A stretch of 59,313 bases of DNA from Ligilactobacillus equi DSM 15833 = JCM 10991 (GTDB lineage Bacteria; Bacillota; Bacilli; Lactobacillales; Lactobacillaceae), in contig NZ_BAMI01000006.1 in NCBI RefSeq assembly GCF_000615765.1, forward strand, positions 1-59,313, written 5' to 3'. Shown here one piece after another: positions 21,034 to 31,552 of this stretch. Both the position numbers and the translations under genes were made by a program. Positions within the stretch are counted from its first letter, which is position 1. Every line of letters begins with the position of its first letter. Under the pieces are notes generated by a model. That model was given only the letters and a program-made list of their open reading frames with translations, was not told the origin of the DNA and searched no databases.

Positions 21034-22362
21034 TTAAGCTTCTAATGTTTCTTGTTTAAAGGCTTCCAAGACATCTAAAGCACGTAATGATACTTGCGTA
21101 TTTCTTTCGCGCTTGTCACGAATTTTTTGATCCAAGCGCGGTACAATCCCGAAGTTGGCATTAATTGGTTGGAAGTTAGACTTGGAGGCGTGGGTAATGT
21201 AGTGCGCCATGGCTCCCATCATCGTCTTTTCAGGAAAGACTACTGGGTCTTGCCCCTTAGCTAAACGGGCCGCATTAATCCCAGCGTATAAACCGGAAGC
21301 TGCAGATTCCACGTAACCTTCCACCCCAGTCATTTGACCCGCAAAGAAGAGGTTACTGCGCTTTTTAGTTTGATAAGTTTCCGTCATTATTTCTGGTGAA
21401 CGAAGGTAAGTGTTCCGGTGCATTACCCCATAACGCACAATGCGGGCATTTTCCAAACCAGGAATCATGGAGAAGACCCGCTTTTGTTCACCCCACTTCA
21501 AGTGGGTTTGGAAACCAACAATGTTGTATAGATCTCCAACCGCATTATCTTGACGTAATTGCACTACCGCGTAAGGAGTTTTACCCGTCTTAGGATCTTC
21601 TAAACCAACCGGCTTCAAAGGTCCAAATAACATAGTCTTTTCACCCCGTCGCGCCATTTCTTCAATTGGCATACATCCCTCAAAGAACTTTTCATTCTTA
21701 TCGAAATCCTTTAATTCCGCCATTTCGGCCTTAACTAATTCATTGTAGAAGGCTTCGAATTCTTCTTTAGTCATTGGACAGTTAAGGTAGGCTGCATCCC
21801 CCTTGTCGTAACGGGACTTCAAGTAGACCTTGTCCATGTCAATGGAATCCTTGGCTAAAATTGGCGCAGCTGCATCGTAGAAATATAATCCAGAATCACC
21901 GGTAAACTTAACGATGGATTCTGCTAAAGCATCAGAAGTTAAAGGACCGGAGGCCACAACGGTAATCTCATCTTCCGGAATTTCGGTAATTTCTTCAGAA
22001 ATCACCGTAATGTTAGGGTGATTCTTTAACTTTTCCGTTACCCCTGCCGAAAAAGTATCACGATCAACGGCTAAAGCCCCCCCAGCAGGTACGGCATGAC
22101 TATCAGCTTCTTGCATAATAATAGAGTTCAGGCGTCGCATTTCTTCTTTTAAAAGTCCGGCTCCATTAGTTAATTGATTAGCTCGCATGGAGTTCGTACA
22201 TACCATTTCAGCAAAATTTTCCGTGTGGTGTGCAGGAGTCATTTTTACCGGACGCATTTCATATAAATTAACATGCACCCCTTGATTAGCAATTTGCCAA
22301 GCGGCTTCACTTCCGGCCAAACCGGCCCCAATCACGTTTACACTTTTAGTCGTCACAGACAT
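21034..22362 (-). CDS. trmFO: tRNA (uracil-54-C5) methyltransferase TrmFO
   Basis: 442-residue folate/FAD-dependent enzyme making m5U54 in tRNA. The N-terminal dinucleotide site is [13 protein letters not shown]; the conserved VCTNSMRAN and [10 protein letters not shown] blocks are present. It follows topA closely (15 bases), the usual topA-trmFO order. xerC, which commonly follows in lactobacilli, is absent here. Confidence 0.95.
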   Translation of the reverse strand: MSVTTKSVNVIGAGLAGSEAAWQIANQGVHVNLYEMRPVKMTPAHHTENFAEMVCTNSMRANQLTNGAGLLKEEMRRLNSIIMQEADSHAVPAGGALAVDRDTFSAGVTEKLKNHPNITVISEEITEIPEDEITVVASGPLTSDALAESIVKFTGDSGLYFYDAAAPILAKDSIDMDKVYLKSRYDKGDAAYLNCPMTKEEFEAFYNELVKAEMAELKDFDKNEKFFEGCMPIEEMARRGEKTMLFGPLKPVGLEDPKTGKTPYAVVQLRQDNAVGDLYNIVGFQTHLKWGEQKRVFSMIPGLENARIVRYGVMHRNTYLRSPEIMTETYQTKKRSNLFFAGQMTGVEGYVESAASGLYAGINAARLAKGQDPVVFPEKTMMGAMAHYITHASKSNFQPINANFGIVPRLDQKIRDKRERNTQVSLRALDVLEAFKQETLEA

Positions 22363-22377
22363 CTTCCTCTCAAATTA

Positions 22378-24516
22378 TTAATTCGTTTGAATTTCTTCTT
22401 CGTAATCACATTGACTACATTTAACTTGCATTCCTTTTTTGGTTTTTTTAGTAATTAAGAAATGCTGACATTTAGGACAATCACGGCCAGCAGGCTTATC
22501 CCAGGAAATAAATTCACAGTCAGGATAGCGGTCACAGCCATAAAAGGTCCGATTCTTTTTCGATTTTCTTTCCACCACTTGACCTTGATGACAAGTTGGA
22601 CATAAAACCCCAATTTCCTTAGAAATTGTCTTAGTGTTACGACAATCAGGAAAGCGAGAACAAGCAATAAATTTACCATAGCGTCCAAGTTTCATCACCA
22701 TTGGGGCACCACAAATATCACAATCAACCCCAGCTGGCTCATCTTTAATCTTAACCTTCGCTAGCTTTTGATCGGCAGCAGTCACTTCTTTAGCAAATGG
22801 CTGGTAAAAATCATCGATAACCTTAATCCATTCCAACTTACCATCTTCGATTTCATCTAAAGAATTTTCTAAATCAGCAGTGAAGTTCATGTTGAGAATG
22901 TCTGGGAAACAGTCTTCCATAATCCGATCAACAATCTCACCTAATTCAGTTGGTTCAAATTTCCGGCTGACCAGTTTCACATAGTAACGCTTCTGAATTA
23001 CACTCAAAGTTGGTGCATAAGTTGAAGGTCGACCTACCCCATTTTCTTCCAAATTTTTAATTAAGGAAGCTTCAGTGTATTGGGCTGGAGGCAAAGTGAA
23101 GTGTTGGCTAGGGTTATTTGCCTGCATCAAGACCTCATCTCCAACGGCTAAGTCAGGTAAGATATTATCCTTGCGCTTAGCATCTTGGTAAACCTTGGTA
23201 AAACCGGGGAACTTTTGTTGAGAACCATTGGCCCGATAAGTTACCCCATTTTGGTCTAAATCAACCCGAACCGTATCAATAATCGCCGGTGTCATTTGAC
23301 TGGCCACAAAACGCGACCAAATTAAAGTGTACAATTTTAATTGGTCCTTGTCTAGGTATGGTGCAACTTTTTCTGGGGTCCGCAAAACTGAAGACGGACG
23401 AATCGCTTCGTGAGCATCTTGGGCTCCTTCCGGCATCTTACCTTTAACTGGCTTAATAGCGGCATATTCCTCCCCGTATTCGTCATGAATAAATTGGGCA
23501 GCTTCATGTTTAGCCACCGCTGAAATTCGCGTAGAGTCCGTTCGCATGTAAGTGATTAACCCCACAGGTCCCCCTTTTCCTAGGCTAATACCTTCATACA
23601 GTTGTTGAGCTACCATCATAGTTTTAGCCGTTCTAAATTTCAATGTGTTGTTGGCTGTTTGTTGCATGGTAGAAGTCGTAAAAGGCGCCGCTGGTTGACG
23701 CTTACGTTCCTTTTTAACCACATTTTTGACATTAAAAGGTTTTTGCTTATCAAATTTAGCCAAAATTGCTTGGACATCGTTCAAATTAGCTAAAGATTGT
23801 TTTTGGCTACTGATACCATAGAAAGTTGCTCCGAATTTCTTAGATTTACCTTTTTTGAAGTCGGCTTCCATCGTCCAGTATTCCTCAGGCACAAAATTTT
23901 GTATCTCTCTTTGACGCTTAATAATCATGTTTAAGGCAATGGATTGCACCCGTCCGGCGGAAAGACCTTTTTTCACCTTAGCCCATAGCAAAGGCGAAAT
24001 AGAATAACCCACTAGCCGATCTAAGACTCGCCGGGCTTGTTGAGCATCAACTAAGTCCATATTAATAGCCCGCGGAGCTTTGAAAGCACTTTTTACCGCA
24101 TCTTTGGTGATTTCGTTGAAAACCACCCGATTTTTATCTTCCGGATTAAGACCTAAAAGAAATGATAAGTGCCAAGCAATAGCTTCTCCCTCCCGATCGG
24201 GGTCAGATGCAAGATAAACATGGTTAGCTTTTTTGGCTTCTTTACGTAACTCCTTAATAACGTCACCTTTTCCTCGAATAGAAATATAGTGCGGTTCATA
24301 ATTATTTTCAAAATCAATCCCCATGCTTGACTTAGGTAAATCCCGTAAGTGACCAATGGAAGCCATCACTTTATAGCGAGAACCCAAATATTTTTCAATA
24401 GTCTTCGCCTTGGATGGTGATTCCACAATCACAAGGTTTTTCTTGACCTTTCTCTTAGTAACTTTTTTCTTAGTCGTTGTTTTCTTTTTTTCAGCTGTTT
24501 GGGATGGCACTGTCAC
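22378..24516 (-). CDS. topA: DNA topoisomerase I
   Basis: 712-residue type IA topoisomerase that relaxes negative supercoils. It has a Lys/Thr-rich N-terminal extension of about 25 residues, the TOPRIM domain starting [18 protein letters not shown], the active-site Tyr in [11 protein letters not shown], and three C-terminal zinc-ribbon-like repeats with CDICGAP, CPTCHQG and CPKCQHF. The start at 24516 is GTG with AAAGGAG close upstream; a second GTG at 24510 is also possible. It has its own sigma-A promoter. Confidence 0.96.
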   Translation of the reverse strand: MTVPSQTAEKKKTTTKKKVTKRKVKKNLVIVESPSKAKTIEKYLGSRYKVMASIGHLRDLPKSSMGIDFENNYEPHYISIRGKGDVIKELRKEAKKANHVYLASDPDREGEAIAWHLSFLLGLNPEDKNRVVFNEITKDAVKSAFKAPRAINMDLVDAQQARRVLDRLVGYSISPLLWAKVKKGLSAGRVQSIALNMIIKRQREIQNFVPEEYWTMEADFKKGKSKKFGATFYGISSQKQSLANLNDVQAILAKFDKQKPFNVKNVVKKERKRQPAAPFTTSTMQQTANNTLKFRTAKTMMVAQQLYEGISLGKGGPVGLITYMRTDSTRISAVAKHEAAQFIHDEYGEEYAAIKPVKGKMPEGAQDAHEAIRPSSVLRTPEKVAPYLDKDQLKLYTLIWSRFVASQMTPAIIDTVRVDLDQNGVTYRANGSQQKFPGFTKVYQDAKRKDNILPDLAVGDEVLMQANNPSQHFTLPPAQYTEASLIKNLEENGVGRPSTYAPTLSVIQKRYYVKLVSRKFEPTELGEIVDRIMEDCFPDILNMNFTADLENSLDEIEDGKLEWIKVIDDFYQPFAKEVTAADQKLAKVKIKDEPAGVDCDICGAPMVMKLGRYGKFIACSRFPDCRNTKTISKEIGVLCPTCHQGQVVERKSKKNRTFYGCDRYPDCEFISWDKPAGRDCPKCQHFLITKKTKKGMQVKCSQCDYEEEIQTN

Positions 24517-24547
24517 CCAACTCCTTTTGTTCTTAAAATTCCATCTT

Positions 24548-24577
24548 ATCGTATTGCATTTAAAGTCACTTTGTCAA
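24548..24577 (-). promoter_or_regulatory. Promoter of topA-trmFO
   Basis: Minus strand TTGACA (24577-24572), an 18-base spacer and TACGAT (24553-24548), 32 bases before the topA start. It lies in the 122-base gap after dprA. Confidence 0.75.
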
Positions 24578-24638
24578 GCACAATTATTTTTTCTACTATT
24601 ATTACTACTTTTTCCAGATTAAATTTATCCCTAAATTC

Positions 24639-25505
24639 CTACCAATTTTGGTATTCCTCCAAAATATCTTTGGCAGATAAAATCGGTTTCGCCCCTGCTA
24701 AGATTAATTCATTACAACCATCTGAATTACCTGTCGTGATTTGGCCTGGAATAGCCAATACAGTACGATTATCATCAGCGGCCATATTAGCTGTAATCAA
24801 ACTTCCACTACGCTTTTGGGCCTCGACCACCAGTAAAGTCTGACTCAAACCAGCAATAATACGATTTCTTTGAGGAAAATGATAAGGTAAACTAGGCGTG
24901 CCTAAACCGTATTCACTTAACAACAATCCTTTTTGAGCAACCATTTCTTGAAGTCGAGCATTTTGACGAGGGTAATAGCCATCTAGCCCCGTTCCAATTA
25001 CCGCAATGGTTTGCCCACCACAGTCTAATGTAATTTGATGAGCCAAGCCATCAATTCCCCGCGCCAAACCCGAAACCGTTGTAATTTTGGCCGCAACTAC
25101 CGTAGGCAACAGCTCCTCCAAACTCTGCTTGCCATAGCTGGTAGCTTGACGGGCGCCAACAACACCCAGACTAAAACTTTCCGTCAAACTTAAGTTTCCT
25201 CGATAAAATAGGACCGCAGGCGCTTGATTAGATTCTTTTAATAATGTCGGATAATTATCATCAAAAATTGTTACAAAAGGCGCAAACTGTCGATTTTCAG
25301 CTAAACGCTTTTGCGACTCAAATCCATAAAATTCTGTTAAAAAGCGGACTTGTTTTTGCGGAGACATTTTGCTGATAATCAACTCCATCTCCTCTTGATT
25401 AGGAAGGTGGTGAGTCTTTTTCAAAAAAGTTACCAAACGCTGCATATAATTTTGGTTAAAACCAGTACTTAGATGTGCCCGGACCAAAAAATCTCTTACT
25501 TGCAT
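24639..25505 (-). CDS. dprA: DprA/Smf DNA processing protein
   Basis: 288-residue protein that loads RecA on incoming single-stranded DNA in competence. It contains the Rossmann-like domain with SLGVVGARQATSYGKQ, VSGLARGIDGLAHQ and PQRNRIIAGLS. ATG 25505 follows GAGGTG at a 6-base distance and is preferred over GTG 25514. No rnhB precedes it, although that is a common neighbour. Confidence 0.93.
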   Translation of the reverse strand: MQVRDFLVRAHLSTGFNQNYMQRLVTFLKKTHHLPNQEEMELIISKMSPQKQVRFLTEFYGFESQKRLAENRQFAPFVTIFDDNYPTLLKESNQAPAVLFYRGNLSLTESFSLGVVGARQATSYGKQSLEELLPTVVAAKITTVSGLARGIDGLAHQITLDCGGQTIAVIGTGLDGYYPRQNARLQEMVAQKGLLLSEYGLGTPSLPYHFPQRNRIIAGLSQTLLVVEAQKRSGSLITANMAADDNRTVLAIPGQITTGNSDGCNELILAGAKPILSAKDILEEYQNW

Positions 25506-25612
25506 ATTTTTCACCTCTATATATTAAATACGCAAAAAATCTGATTTTTTAACAAAGTTTTTCAATTTTTGAAACCAAAAAGCCGTCACCTTGTGATCAC
25601 GACTTCCTAACC

Positions 25613-26463
25613 TTAATTTTGTTTTTGATGAGCAGCATTGTAAGCCATCACATCAGCCAGATAGCCCCTTTGATTATTTAACTTGGTTAAAAGGCATGGT
25701 CATGGCTATGAACCCGGCCAGTAGTTAGTTGTTCTTTATATAAATCCAGGTAAGGGATTTGCACGGCTTGTGCTCGCGCTAATTCTACTTCATGGTCATA
25801 GGAAACCTTCCGAAAGTCAATGTCACTAAAGCCTTGAGCATTAATATCCAAAATTAAGTAACTAGCACGTAAGTCGGCCTGTTGCTTGGCCCACTGACTA
25901 AAAGGTTGACCAACCGAGCCAGGATTTAAAATTAATTGTTCGGCCAGACTATAGCGCATTTGTGGATGGTGAACATGGGCGTAAATCGCCATATCCGCCT
26001 GAGAATTTTCAACAAACAAGCCTTCAAAATTAACTTGTGGTGCGGTTGGATACAACTTTTGTCCTTTATTTTCATCCGGTAAATTATGTGATAAACTAAT
26101 CGTTTGTCCTGCTACTTGGACCTGGGCCGTGGCTGGCCAGTTGGCAATCTCAGTTAAAATCTCCGGCTGCAAGCGGGACCCAAGACTTTGGGCTAATTTA
26201 GAAAAGTAAACTCGACTGGGCTTTACAGGCGACATCTGCCCGGCAATTCCTTTTAACAAGAGATCCTCCCAATTTCCTTTAAGACGAACACTAGGATTCA
26301 TTTTTTGGAAAAGTTTCCATAAATCGTTGGCTCCCGGTCCGGGTGAATAAAGGTCGCCAAGAAACCAATAATCACTAACCCCTTGACTTTGAGCATCAGC
26401 ATATACGGCCGCTAAGGCGGTATAATTTCCATGGACATCACTAAAAACTGCAATTTTCGGCAT
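25613..26463 (-). CDS. Calcineurin-like metallophosphoesterase, C-terminal frameshift
   Basis: YfcE/MJ0936-like phosphoesterase. Metal-binding motifs are FSDVHGNY at the N-terminus, FLGDLYSPGPG, LKGNWED, SLSHNLP and IYAHVHHPQM. The frame as given stops at 25687 after HSHDHAF. One T added there continues as LTKLNNQRGYLADVMAYNAA to a stop at 25613, giving 283 residues. I think the longer form is real. It is coupled to the DUF4931 gene, whose stop meets its ATG. The substrate is unknown. Confidence 0.8.
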
Positions 26464-27251
26464 TAATTTTGTTCCTTTCGATACTTCTCTTGTAAAAAGT
26501 CCTTAATTTCTAAAAGATTTTGTTGATCGTTGACCTGAGCTAAAAGATACCCCCGACCATATGGGGATAAGTTAAAACATGGCACAATTTTGCAAGTTAC
26601 CTTGTCCATTAAGGGGTAAAGGAAGAGGTTATAAGAATCCACCACTACCCGTCCCTTAAGATGATCTTCCATAAAATAACGAATGGCAAACTTGATTAAA
26701 TCTGCCATCTGCCCCCAGTTTTCCTGAACCGGAAGTTGCACATTTAACTCCGTAAAACCTAAAACAGGTTGATCAGAAATATTTAACTCGGCTCCCCCTT
26801 CTTTAAGGATGGAAATACCAGTAAGATTTCGGGGAGCAATCTGGGCATAAGCGTCCACTTCTTCCATCCCTACAATTTGAAAATGAGGGTGGCGCAAACT
26901 CCCTCCAGATTTGGGACCAAAGTTCTTGTAAATCACAATCGACTTAAACTGCCCCCAGGTCTGCATTTTTTCATAACAAGTTTGAATAAAATTAAGTAAT
27001 TTAGCATTTGTAGCTTGAGTCTGGACGTGGATATCACCTTCATGTTGGCTAGATTCAATAATTAAGGTTTGAACCGTCTTTTCTAGGGTCCGGTACTTAT
27101 TCATCAACCAAATACGATCTTCGTCTTGAGCTAAAAAATCTTTAAGATTCACAAGGTCACAAAAAGGACAGTAACCTTGCTTATTGCGAATATTTTCTGG
27201 TTTTTGCTTGGCCGTTTGCACTTTAAAGACCAAAGCGTCTTGCTGACTCAT
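26463..27251 (-). CDS. DUF4931 family protein (GalT/HIT-like)
   Basis: 262-residue protein with an N-terminal CPFC zinc-type pair near residues 28-31 and an HIT/GalT-like block GGSLRHPHFQIVG with the HPH nucleotide-transfer signature. The family is common in lactobacilli and resembles galactose-1-phosphate uridylyltransferase, but its reaction is not established. The start has AAGGAGG upstream. It lies between a HAD phosphatase and a phosphoesterase, in a likely three-gene operon. Confidence 0.8.
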   Translation of the reverse strand: MSQQDALVFKVQTAKQKPENIRNKQGYCPFCDLVNLKDFLAQDEDRIWLMNKYRTLEKTVQTLIIESSQHEGDIHVQTQATNAKLLNFIQTCYEKMQTWGQFKSIVIYKNFGPKSGGSLRHPHFQIVGMEEVDAYAQIAPRNLTGISILKEGGAELNISDQPVLGFTELNVQLPVQENWGQMADLIKFAIRYFMEDHLKGRVVVDSYNLFLYPLMDKVTCKIVPCFNLSPYGRGYLLAQVNDQQNLLEIKDFLQEKYRKEQN

Positions 27252-27265
27252 AATTGCCTCCTTAT

Positions 27266-27898
27266 CTAGAGTTTTAAAATTTCAGCAGGGTCAGTTAATT
27301 GGTAAGTAGGATTTAAGGCTTGAACTTGGGCCCACTTTTGGGAACCCCACTTAACACCGCAAGTCGCCACCCCAGCAGCTTGGCCCATTTGTATATCGTA
27401 AATGGCATCTCCAATCATAACTGAAGCTGCCTTTTCTAAGTCATATCGCTTAACTAAGAGTTCTATTCCATCGGGATCAGGCTTATAATTTTCTACATCA
27501 TCACAACCGATGACATCTTCAAAATAATCTAAAATCCCTAACAATTCCGCACTTTCTTGTAATGCTGTATTGGTTTTACTCGTTATGATAAAGAGACGTT
27601 TACCCTGGGCTTGGAGTTCACCTAAAACTTCACTTATTCCTGCAAAAAGCTCAATTTCACTGGCATGTTGACTATATGCTTGACGAAAAAACTGACAGAG
27701 AGTAGCTAGTTTTTCCGGAGGTAAGTCCGCTCCCATTTGCGGAAAAGAAGTCTCTGGGGGTACTCCAATGTAACCTAGGATGATTACTGAATCTGGCTGT
27801 GTTAAACCAAATTGGGTAAAACTGTCCTGAACTGCAGCCACCACGACCTGACGAGTATCGGCTAAAGTTCCATCAAAATCAAAAAAGTAATTTTCCAT
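27266..27898 (-). CDS. HAD-family hydrolase (phosphoglycolate phosphatase-like)
   Basis: 210-residue HAD phosphatase: motif I FFDFDGTLADT, motif II FIITSKT, motif III Lys in NYKPDPDG, and motif IV MIGDAIYDIQMG. An alpha-helical cap lies between motifs I and II. I start at ATG 27898, eight codons after a possible ATG 27919, because the catalytic motif then falls at residues 4-9 as usual and AAGG is well spaced. The substrate cannot be told. Confidence 0.85.
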   Translation of the reverse strand: MENYFFDFDGTLADTRQVVVAAVQDSFTQFGLTQPDSVIILGYIGVPPETSFPQMGADLPPEKLATLCQFFRQAYSQHASEIELFAGISEVLGELQAQGKRLFIITSKTNTALQESAELLGILDYFEDVIGCDDVENYKPDPDGIELLVKRYDLEKAASVMIGDAIYDIQMGQAAGVATCGVKWGSQKWAQVQALNPTYQLTDPAEILKL

Positions 27899-27974
27899 TT
27901 TTTCCCGCCTTTCACACATATTTCCTTTTCTAATTATACAACCTTAACTGCCTTCAAAACAAAAATTTTAAGTT

Positions 27975-28876
27975 TTAAATTAAAATGTTAAGTAATAACG
28001 TCAGACTTAAAAAAGACAAAATCGTGGTTGCAAATGTACAAGCCGACACATATTGCGGATCAGAACCATACTGAATGGCATAAATAGTGGTATTAGCTGC
28101 ACTGGGCATGGCCGTCATAATAATCACAATGCTTTTTAAGAGTGGACTAATTGGGAACAGACCACACAAGACCCAGGCAATTAAGGGTGCTACTAGAAGT
28201 TTGACTACTGAAGCAAAAGCAATTTCTGACCAATTAATCTTTTTACCAATCACTTCATACAGTTGCATTCCCAGTGTCAACATGATAATTGGAATTGCCG
28301 TTTTACTAATCATATTAACCCATTTCATGAGGTTGCTAGGAATTTCCCAAGTTAATTGGTTGCATAGAATCCCCGGAATAATCGCATAGTTCATTGGTTG
28401 GCGTAAAACACTGGCGAGAGCGTCTTTAATTCCTCCCTTACCTGAACCACTGGCAGCAATATAAATCCCCACAAAACTCATAAACAAGGTATGAATAACC
28501 ATGATTGGCATAGCATATTGCATGGCCCGATTACCATAGGCAAACATGGCCAGGGGAATCCCAAAATTACCACTATTAGAAAAAATTGTTGCTAATAAAA
28601 AAGCATTACGCCTTTGAGAACTAAACTTAAAGACCTTAGCACTAACAAACCTAAGATAATTAGAACACCTAAAATCAGCAATAAAATTAAAAAAATGTAA
28701 CCAAAGTTAGCATTTAACTCTTGTTGATAGAAGATTTTAAAAACTAGAAATGGTAATAAAAGATACATTGCTAAAGTTGAAATTGGCTTAATTTCTAAGT
28801 GCATAAAAGCTTGCAAAATAAAGCCACTGGCAAAAATTAAGAGCACTGGTAACATAACATTTAGAAAAATTAACAT
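27975..28876 (-). CDS. AEC-family (auxin efflux carrier-like) transporter, frameshifted
   Basis: Membrane transporter of 300 residues after repair, with about ten segments in two halves. Members export or take up organic acids such as malate. ATG 28876 follows TTTGGAGG. The first part reads MLIFLNVMLPVLLIF; one base is missing near 28648, then VSAKVFKFSSQRRNAFLL and the conserved NSGNFGIPLAMFAYG follow to 27975. The C-terminal PSAANTTIYA matches the second crossover motif. It stands 25 bases before a hairpin and the aminotransferase. Confidence 0.85.
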
Positions 28877-28894
28877 CTTTTTCCTCCAAAGTAA

Positions 28895-28918
28895 TAGGCA
28901 GGATGTCACTCCTGCCTA
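28895..28918. other. Perfect 9-bp hairpin between the aminotransferase and AEC genes
   Basis: The arms taggcagga and tcctgccta enclose a 6-base loop. The minus-strand downstream sequence is only weakly U-rich (UUACUUU), so it is at best a weak terminator or an mRNA processing element. Confidence 0.5.
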
Positions 28919-28923
28919 CAAGT

Positions 28924-30090
28924 TTAATTTTGGTAATTTTGCACAAATTCTTTAATCCGACGACATGCTTCTTGAAGGTTTTCCATTGAAGCCGCGTAAC
29001 TCAACCGAACATAACGTTCGCCCCCAGGGCCAAAAGATAAACCTGGAATTAAGGCCACACGCGCTTCTCGAGCTAAAAGACGGACAAATTGCCACCCATC
29101 TAAATCGTCAAAAATAGCAGGAATTTTGGCAAAAATGTAGAAGGCACCATCGGGACTAGCCAATTCAAATCCCGCTTCATTTAAAGCTTGTGCTACGTAG
29201 TCACGCCGTACCTGGTATTCAGTTAACATGGCCTTGCTGTCATTTTGACCGTGTTGCATGGCTTCTAAAGCTGCATACAAAACATTATCTGGTGAAGCCG
29301 TCACTAAGTATTGGTGGGATTTAATAACTTCATTAATAAAATCATCCGGACCTAATAAGAAACCTACCCGCCAACCAGTCATAGCATGTGACTTAGATAA
29401 ACCAGTAATCAAAATAACTTGATCAAATAAAAACTCTGACATGGAGTAGTGTTGACCTTGGTAAAGCAACTCAGCATAAACTTCATCACACAATACCCAA
29501 ATACCAGCTTTTTTAGCCACTGCTGCTAAAGCTTGTAGCTGCTCGCGACTGTAAGTCACTCCCGTTGGATTACTTGGATAAACCAAAACCAGGGCTTTAG
29601 TTTCAGGGTTAGTATCTAAGGCTACTTGTAACTTTTCGGGAGTCAAGATAAAGTTATCTTCACTTGTATCAATCATCACTGTTTCTGCATGATTTACCGA
29701 AGCACTGGCTGCGTAGATTGGAAAAACAGGTGTTGGCATCAAAAGTTTGTCACCAGGATTCATAATGGTTTGCATAGCCGCTGCAATCCCTTCAGTTGCC
29801 CCTAAAGTTGTTACTACTTGGTCAGCTCGGTAATGCAAATTAAATTTTTGATTGTAATAATCCGCCGCCGCTTGCCGTAATTCCATGTAACCCGGATTAG
29901 GCGCATAGTGCGATTGATTATCATTAATGGCCGTAATCGCCGCTTGCTTAATGTGTTCGGGTGTATTGAAATCTGGTTCACCCAAAGTTAGTTTGATAAT
30001 CCCTTCAATCTGACTAGCTTCTTGGTCAAATTGGCGAATATCTGAGACGGCAATTTTTTCGACTTGATGGTTGAACTTGTTTGCTAACAT
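28924..30090 (-). CDS. PLP-dependent class I/II aminotransferase
   Basis: 388-residue fold-type I aminotransferase close to the lactobacillar aromatic/PatA group. It has LGEPDFNTPEH, the NPTGVTYS region, and the PLP-binding Lys in LSKSHAMTGWRVGF (about residue 233). ATG 30090 is preferred over GTG 30099 because of the GAGGTG spacing. It transfers amino groups between an amino acid and 2-oxoglutarate; the amino acid partner cannot be decided by sight. It precedes the AEC gene in the same direction. Confidence 0.9.
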   Translation of the reverse strand: MLANKFNHQVEKIAVSDIRQFDQEASQIEGIIKLTLGEPDFNTPEHIKQAAITAINDNQSHYAPNPGYMELRQAAADYYNQKFNLHYRADQVVTTLGATEGIAAAMQTIMNPGDKLLMPTPVFPIYAASASVNHAETVMIDTSEDNFILTPEKLQVALDTNPETKALVLVYPSNPTGVTYSREQLQALAAVAKKAGIWVLCDEVYAELLYQGQHYSMSEFLFDQVILITGLSKSHAMTGWRVGFLLGPDDFINEVIKSHQYLVTASPDNVLYAALEAMQHGQNDSKAMLTEYQVRRDYVAQALNEAGFELASPDGAFYIFAKIPAIFDDLDGWQFVRLLAREARVALIPGLSFGPGGERYVRLSYAASMENLQEACRRIKEFVQNYQN

Positions 30091-30165
30091 AAACTTCACC
30101 TCATTGAATTCTCATTATTGACAACTTTTTTCTAAGTATATCATTACTTTTACAAAATTGTTAGT

Positions 30166-30936
30166 CTATTCTTTAATTTCTGCATTATTTACCACAATAA
30201 TTTCGGTTTCCCGCGGAAACATGGCTCTTTGCTGAGGAGTTAACTTACGATCAGTGATAAAAATTGAAATCTTATCTAAAGGACAGATACGGTAATAAGA
30301 ACGATTGGTAAACTTTTGGTGTTCTGCAACTAAAATCACCCTATCAGCCCGCTTAACTGCCGTTTCTACAATTTCAGCATCCCCTTGATCTAAAAGATAG
30401 GCACCTGTGGCATCAATTCCAGAGGCTGCAATAAAGGCCGTATCAAATCGGGTGCGCTGTAATTCCTGAATAGCATTATTGGAATAAAAGAAGCGGTTTT
30501 CATGATTTAGCGTCCCACTTAAGACCTTAACCGTCACCCGACTTTGCTCAGCTAAAGCTAAACAATTATCTAATGAATGGGTCACAATCGTCATCGGACT
30601 GGTAATATTTTGACAAGTCTTCAACAAAATCGTGGAAGAATCAACAAAGTAAACGTGCTCAGGCAAAAAATAATTAACTGCTGCCAAAGCAATATTGGTT
30701 TTTTCCTTGGTAAAATGCGAAAGTCGACTTTGAAAGTTAGGCACACTACGTCCAAAATCAAGTGGTAAAATTCCTCCATGGGTTCGCTTCACTTCACCAC
30801 GCTTGGTTAAAAGTACAATATCACGACGAGCTGTATCTTGTGAAACATTAAATTCCTCCATAATATCTCTGGTACTTAAGCCTTGCCGCTCAATCAGCAA
30901 CTTTTTTATCATCTCAACTCTTTTTTCTTGACTCAT
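30166..30936 (-). CDS. DeoR-family transcriptional regulator
   Basis: 256-residue regulator. An N-terminal winged helix (about 4-57, with LSTRDIMEEFNVSQDTARRD) is followed by a DeoRC sugar-phosphate sensor domain containing VYFVDSSTILLKTCQ, FDTAFIAASGID and VILVAEHQKF. It is probably a repressor released by a phosphorylated sugar. No sugar operon lies next to it here. AAGGTG precedes the start. Confidence 0.9.
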   Translation of the reverse strand: MSQEKRVEMIKKLLIERQGLSTRDIMEEFNVSQDTARRDIVLLTKRGEVKRTHGGILPLDFGRSVPNFQSRLSHFTKEKTNIALAAVNYFLPEHVYFVDSSTILLKTCQNITSPMTIVTHSLDNCLALAEQSRVTVKVLSGTLNHENRFFYSNNAIQELQRTRFDTAFIAASGIDATGAYLLDQGDAEIVETAVKRADRVILVAEHQKFTNRSYYRICPLDKISIFITDRKLTPQQRAMFPRETEIIVVNNAEIKE

Positions 30937-31225
30937 TTAACTTTCACCTTCTTTTTCATCTTCATATTTAAGTATACACTTTTTACAGTGTGATTTAAAT
31001 AAGTATTTATCAGTACTTACTTTTCCTAACTATGATTTCTCCAGCAGTCATGGTAATTTTTTTAAATTTAATCATGACTTTACAAGTTTGAAGAAGAATA
31101 ATTATTTTTTATAAATGTGTTATTTTCACCTTAAATATCACATTTATTTTTGCACCCACTTAAATTTTGCATAAAAATAACTTGTACATACAAATTTTAA
31201 AGAAGAAAAAAATTTGAAAAACCGC
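30937..31225. other. Intergenic region without a gene
   Basis: AT-rich stretch between the DeoR regulator and the plus-strand promoter at 31226. I see only a loose inverted repeat (agtcatg...catgact, about 31047-31081) and no open frame with a ribosome site. Confidence 0.6.
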
Positions 31226-31254
31226 TAGACATCAGGGATTAGAGGGGATATAAT
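31226..31254 (+). promoter_or_regulatory. Plus-strand promoter upstream of the 6S-like RNA
   Basis: TAGACA (31226-31231), a 17-base spacer and TATAAT (31249-31254). The start would be near 31261, about 90 bases before the folded RNA. Confidence 0.6.
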
Positions 31255-31298
31255 AAAGATGTACGGAAGAGATAAAATGACGTCTTCCAATATTTTTA

Positions 31299-31327
31299 TT
31301 GATAATTATGCATAATTTTTCTATAAA
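31299..31327 (+). promoter_or_regulatory. Second plus-strand promoter, at the 6S-like RNA
   Basis: TTGATA (31299-31304), a 17-base spacer and TATAAA (31322-31327). The start near 31334 fits the 5' end of the structured RNA better than the first promoter does. Confidence 0.6.
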
Positions 31328-31344
31328 ATATATTTTTTATTCAT

Positions 31345-31515
31345 TTTCATGTAGAATAACTCAGTGCTGTGGGAGGCCTTAGTTATTCCAGTCAGTTTTG
31401 CGCGAATCTGGCTAAGCGACAACTATATATTAAAAGTTTCTTTTCGGATTTGTTGTCGTTCTCATGCAAGTATGGGGATACTTACATAAATCAGCGCAGA
31501 GTAATAACTAATATG
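31345..31515 (+). ncRNA. ssrS: Probable 6S RNA (RNA polymerase regulator)
   Basis: This region can fold into one long rod. The closing stem pairs 31359-31369 with 31492-31502 (ACUC-A-GUGCUG with CAGCGC-A-GAGU). The terminal stem pairs 31416-31423 with 31452-31459 (GCGACAAC with GUUGUCGU). A large internal bubble lies between, with a small hairpin AAGUAUGGGGAUACUU on its 3' side (31468-31483). That layout is the 6S hallmark, mimicking an open promoter bound by sigma-A polymerase. A plus-strand promoter and a terminator flank it. There is no coding frame with a credible start. The exact ends are uncertain, and the family call rests on shape alone. Confidence 0.62.
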
Positions 31516-31552
31516 AAAAAAACGCAAAGTGTGGGACTTTGCGTTTTTTGTA
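31516..31552. terminator. Bidirectional terminator between 6S-like RNA and phosphatase gene
   Basis: A perfect stem acgcaaagt...actttgcgt is flanked by A-runs on the left and T-runs on the right. It can end the plus-strand RNA and the minus-strand phosphatase transcript only if the latter runs past its stop at 31553. Confidence 0.85.
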
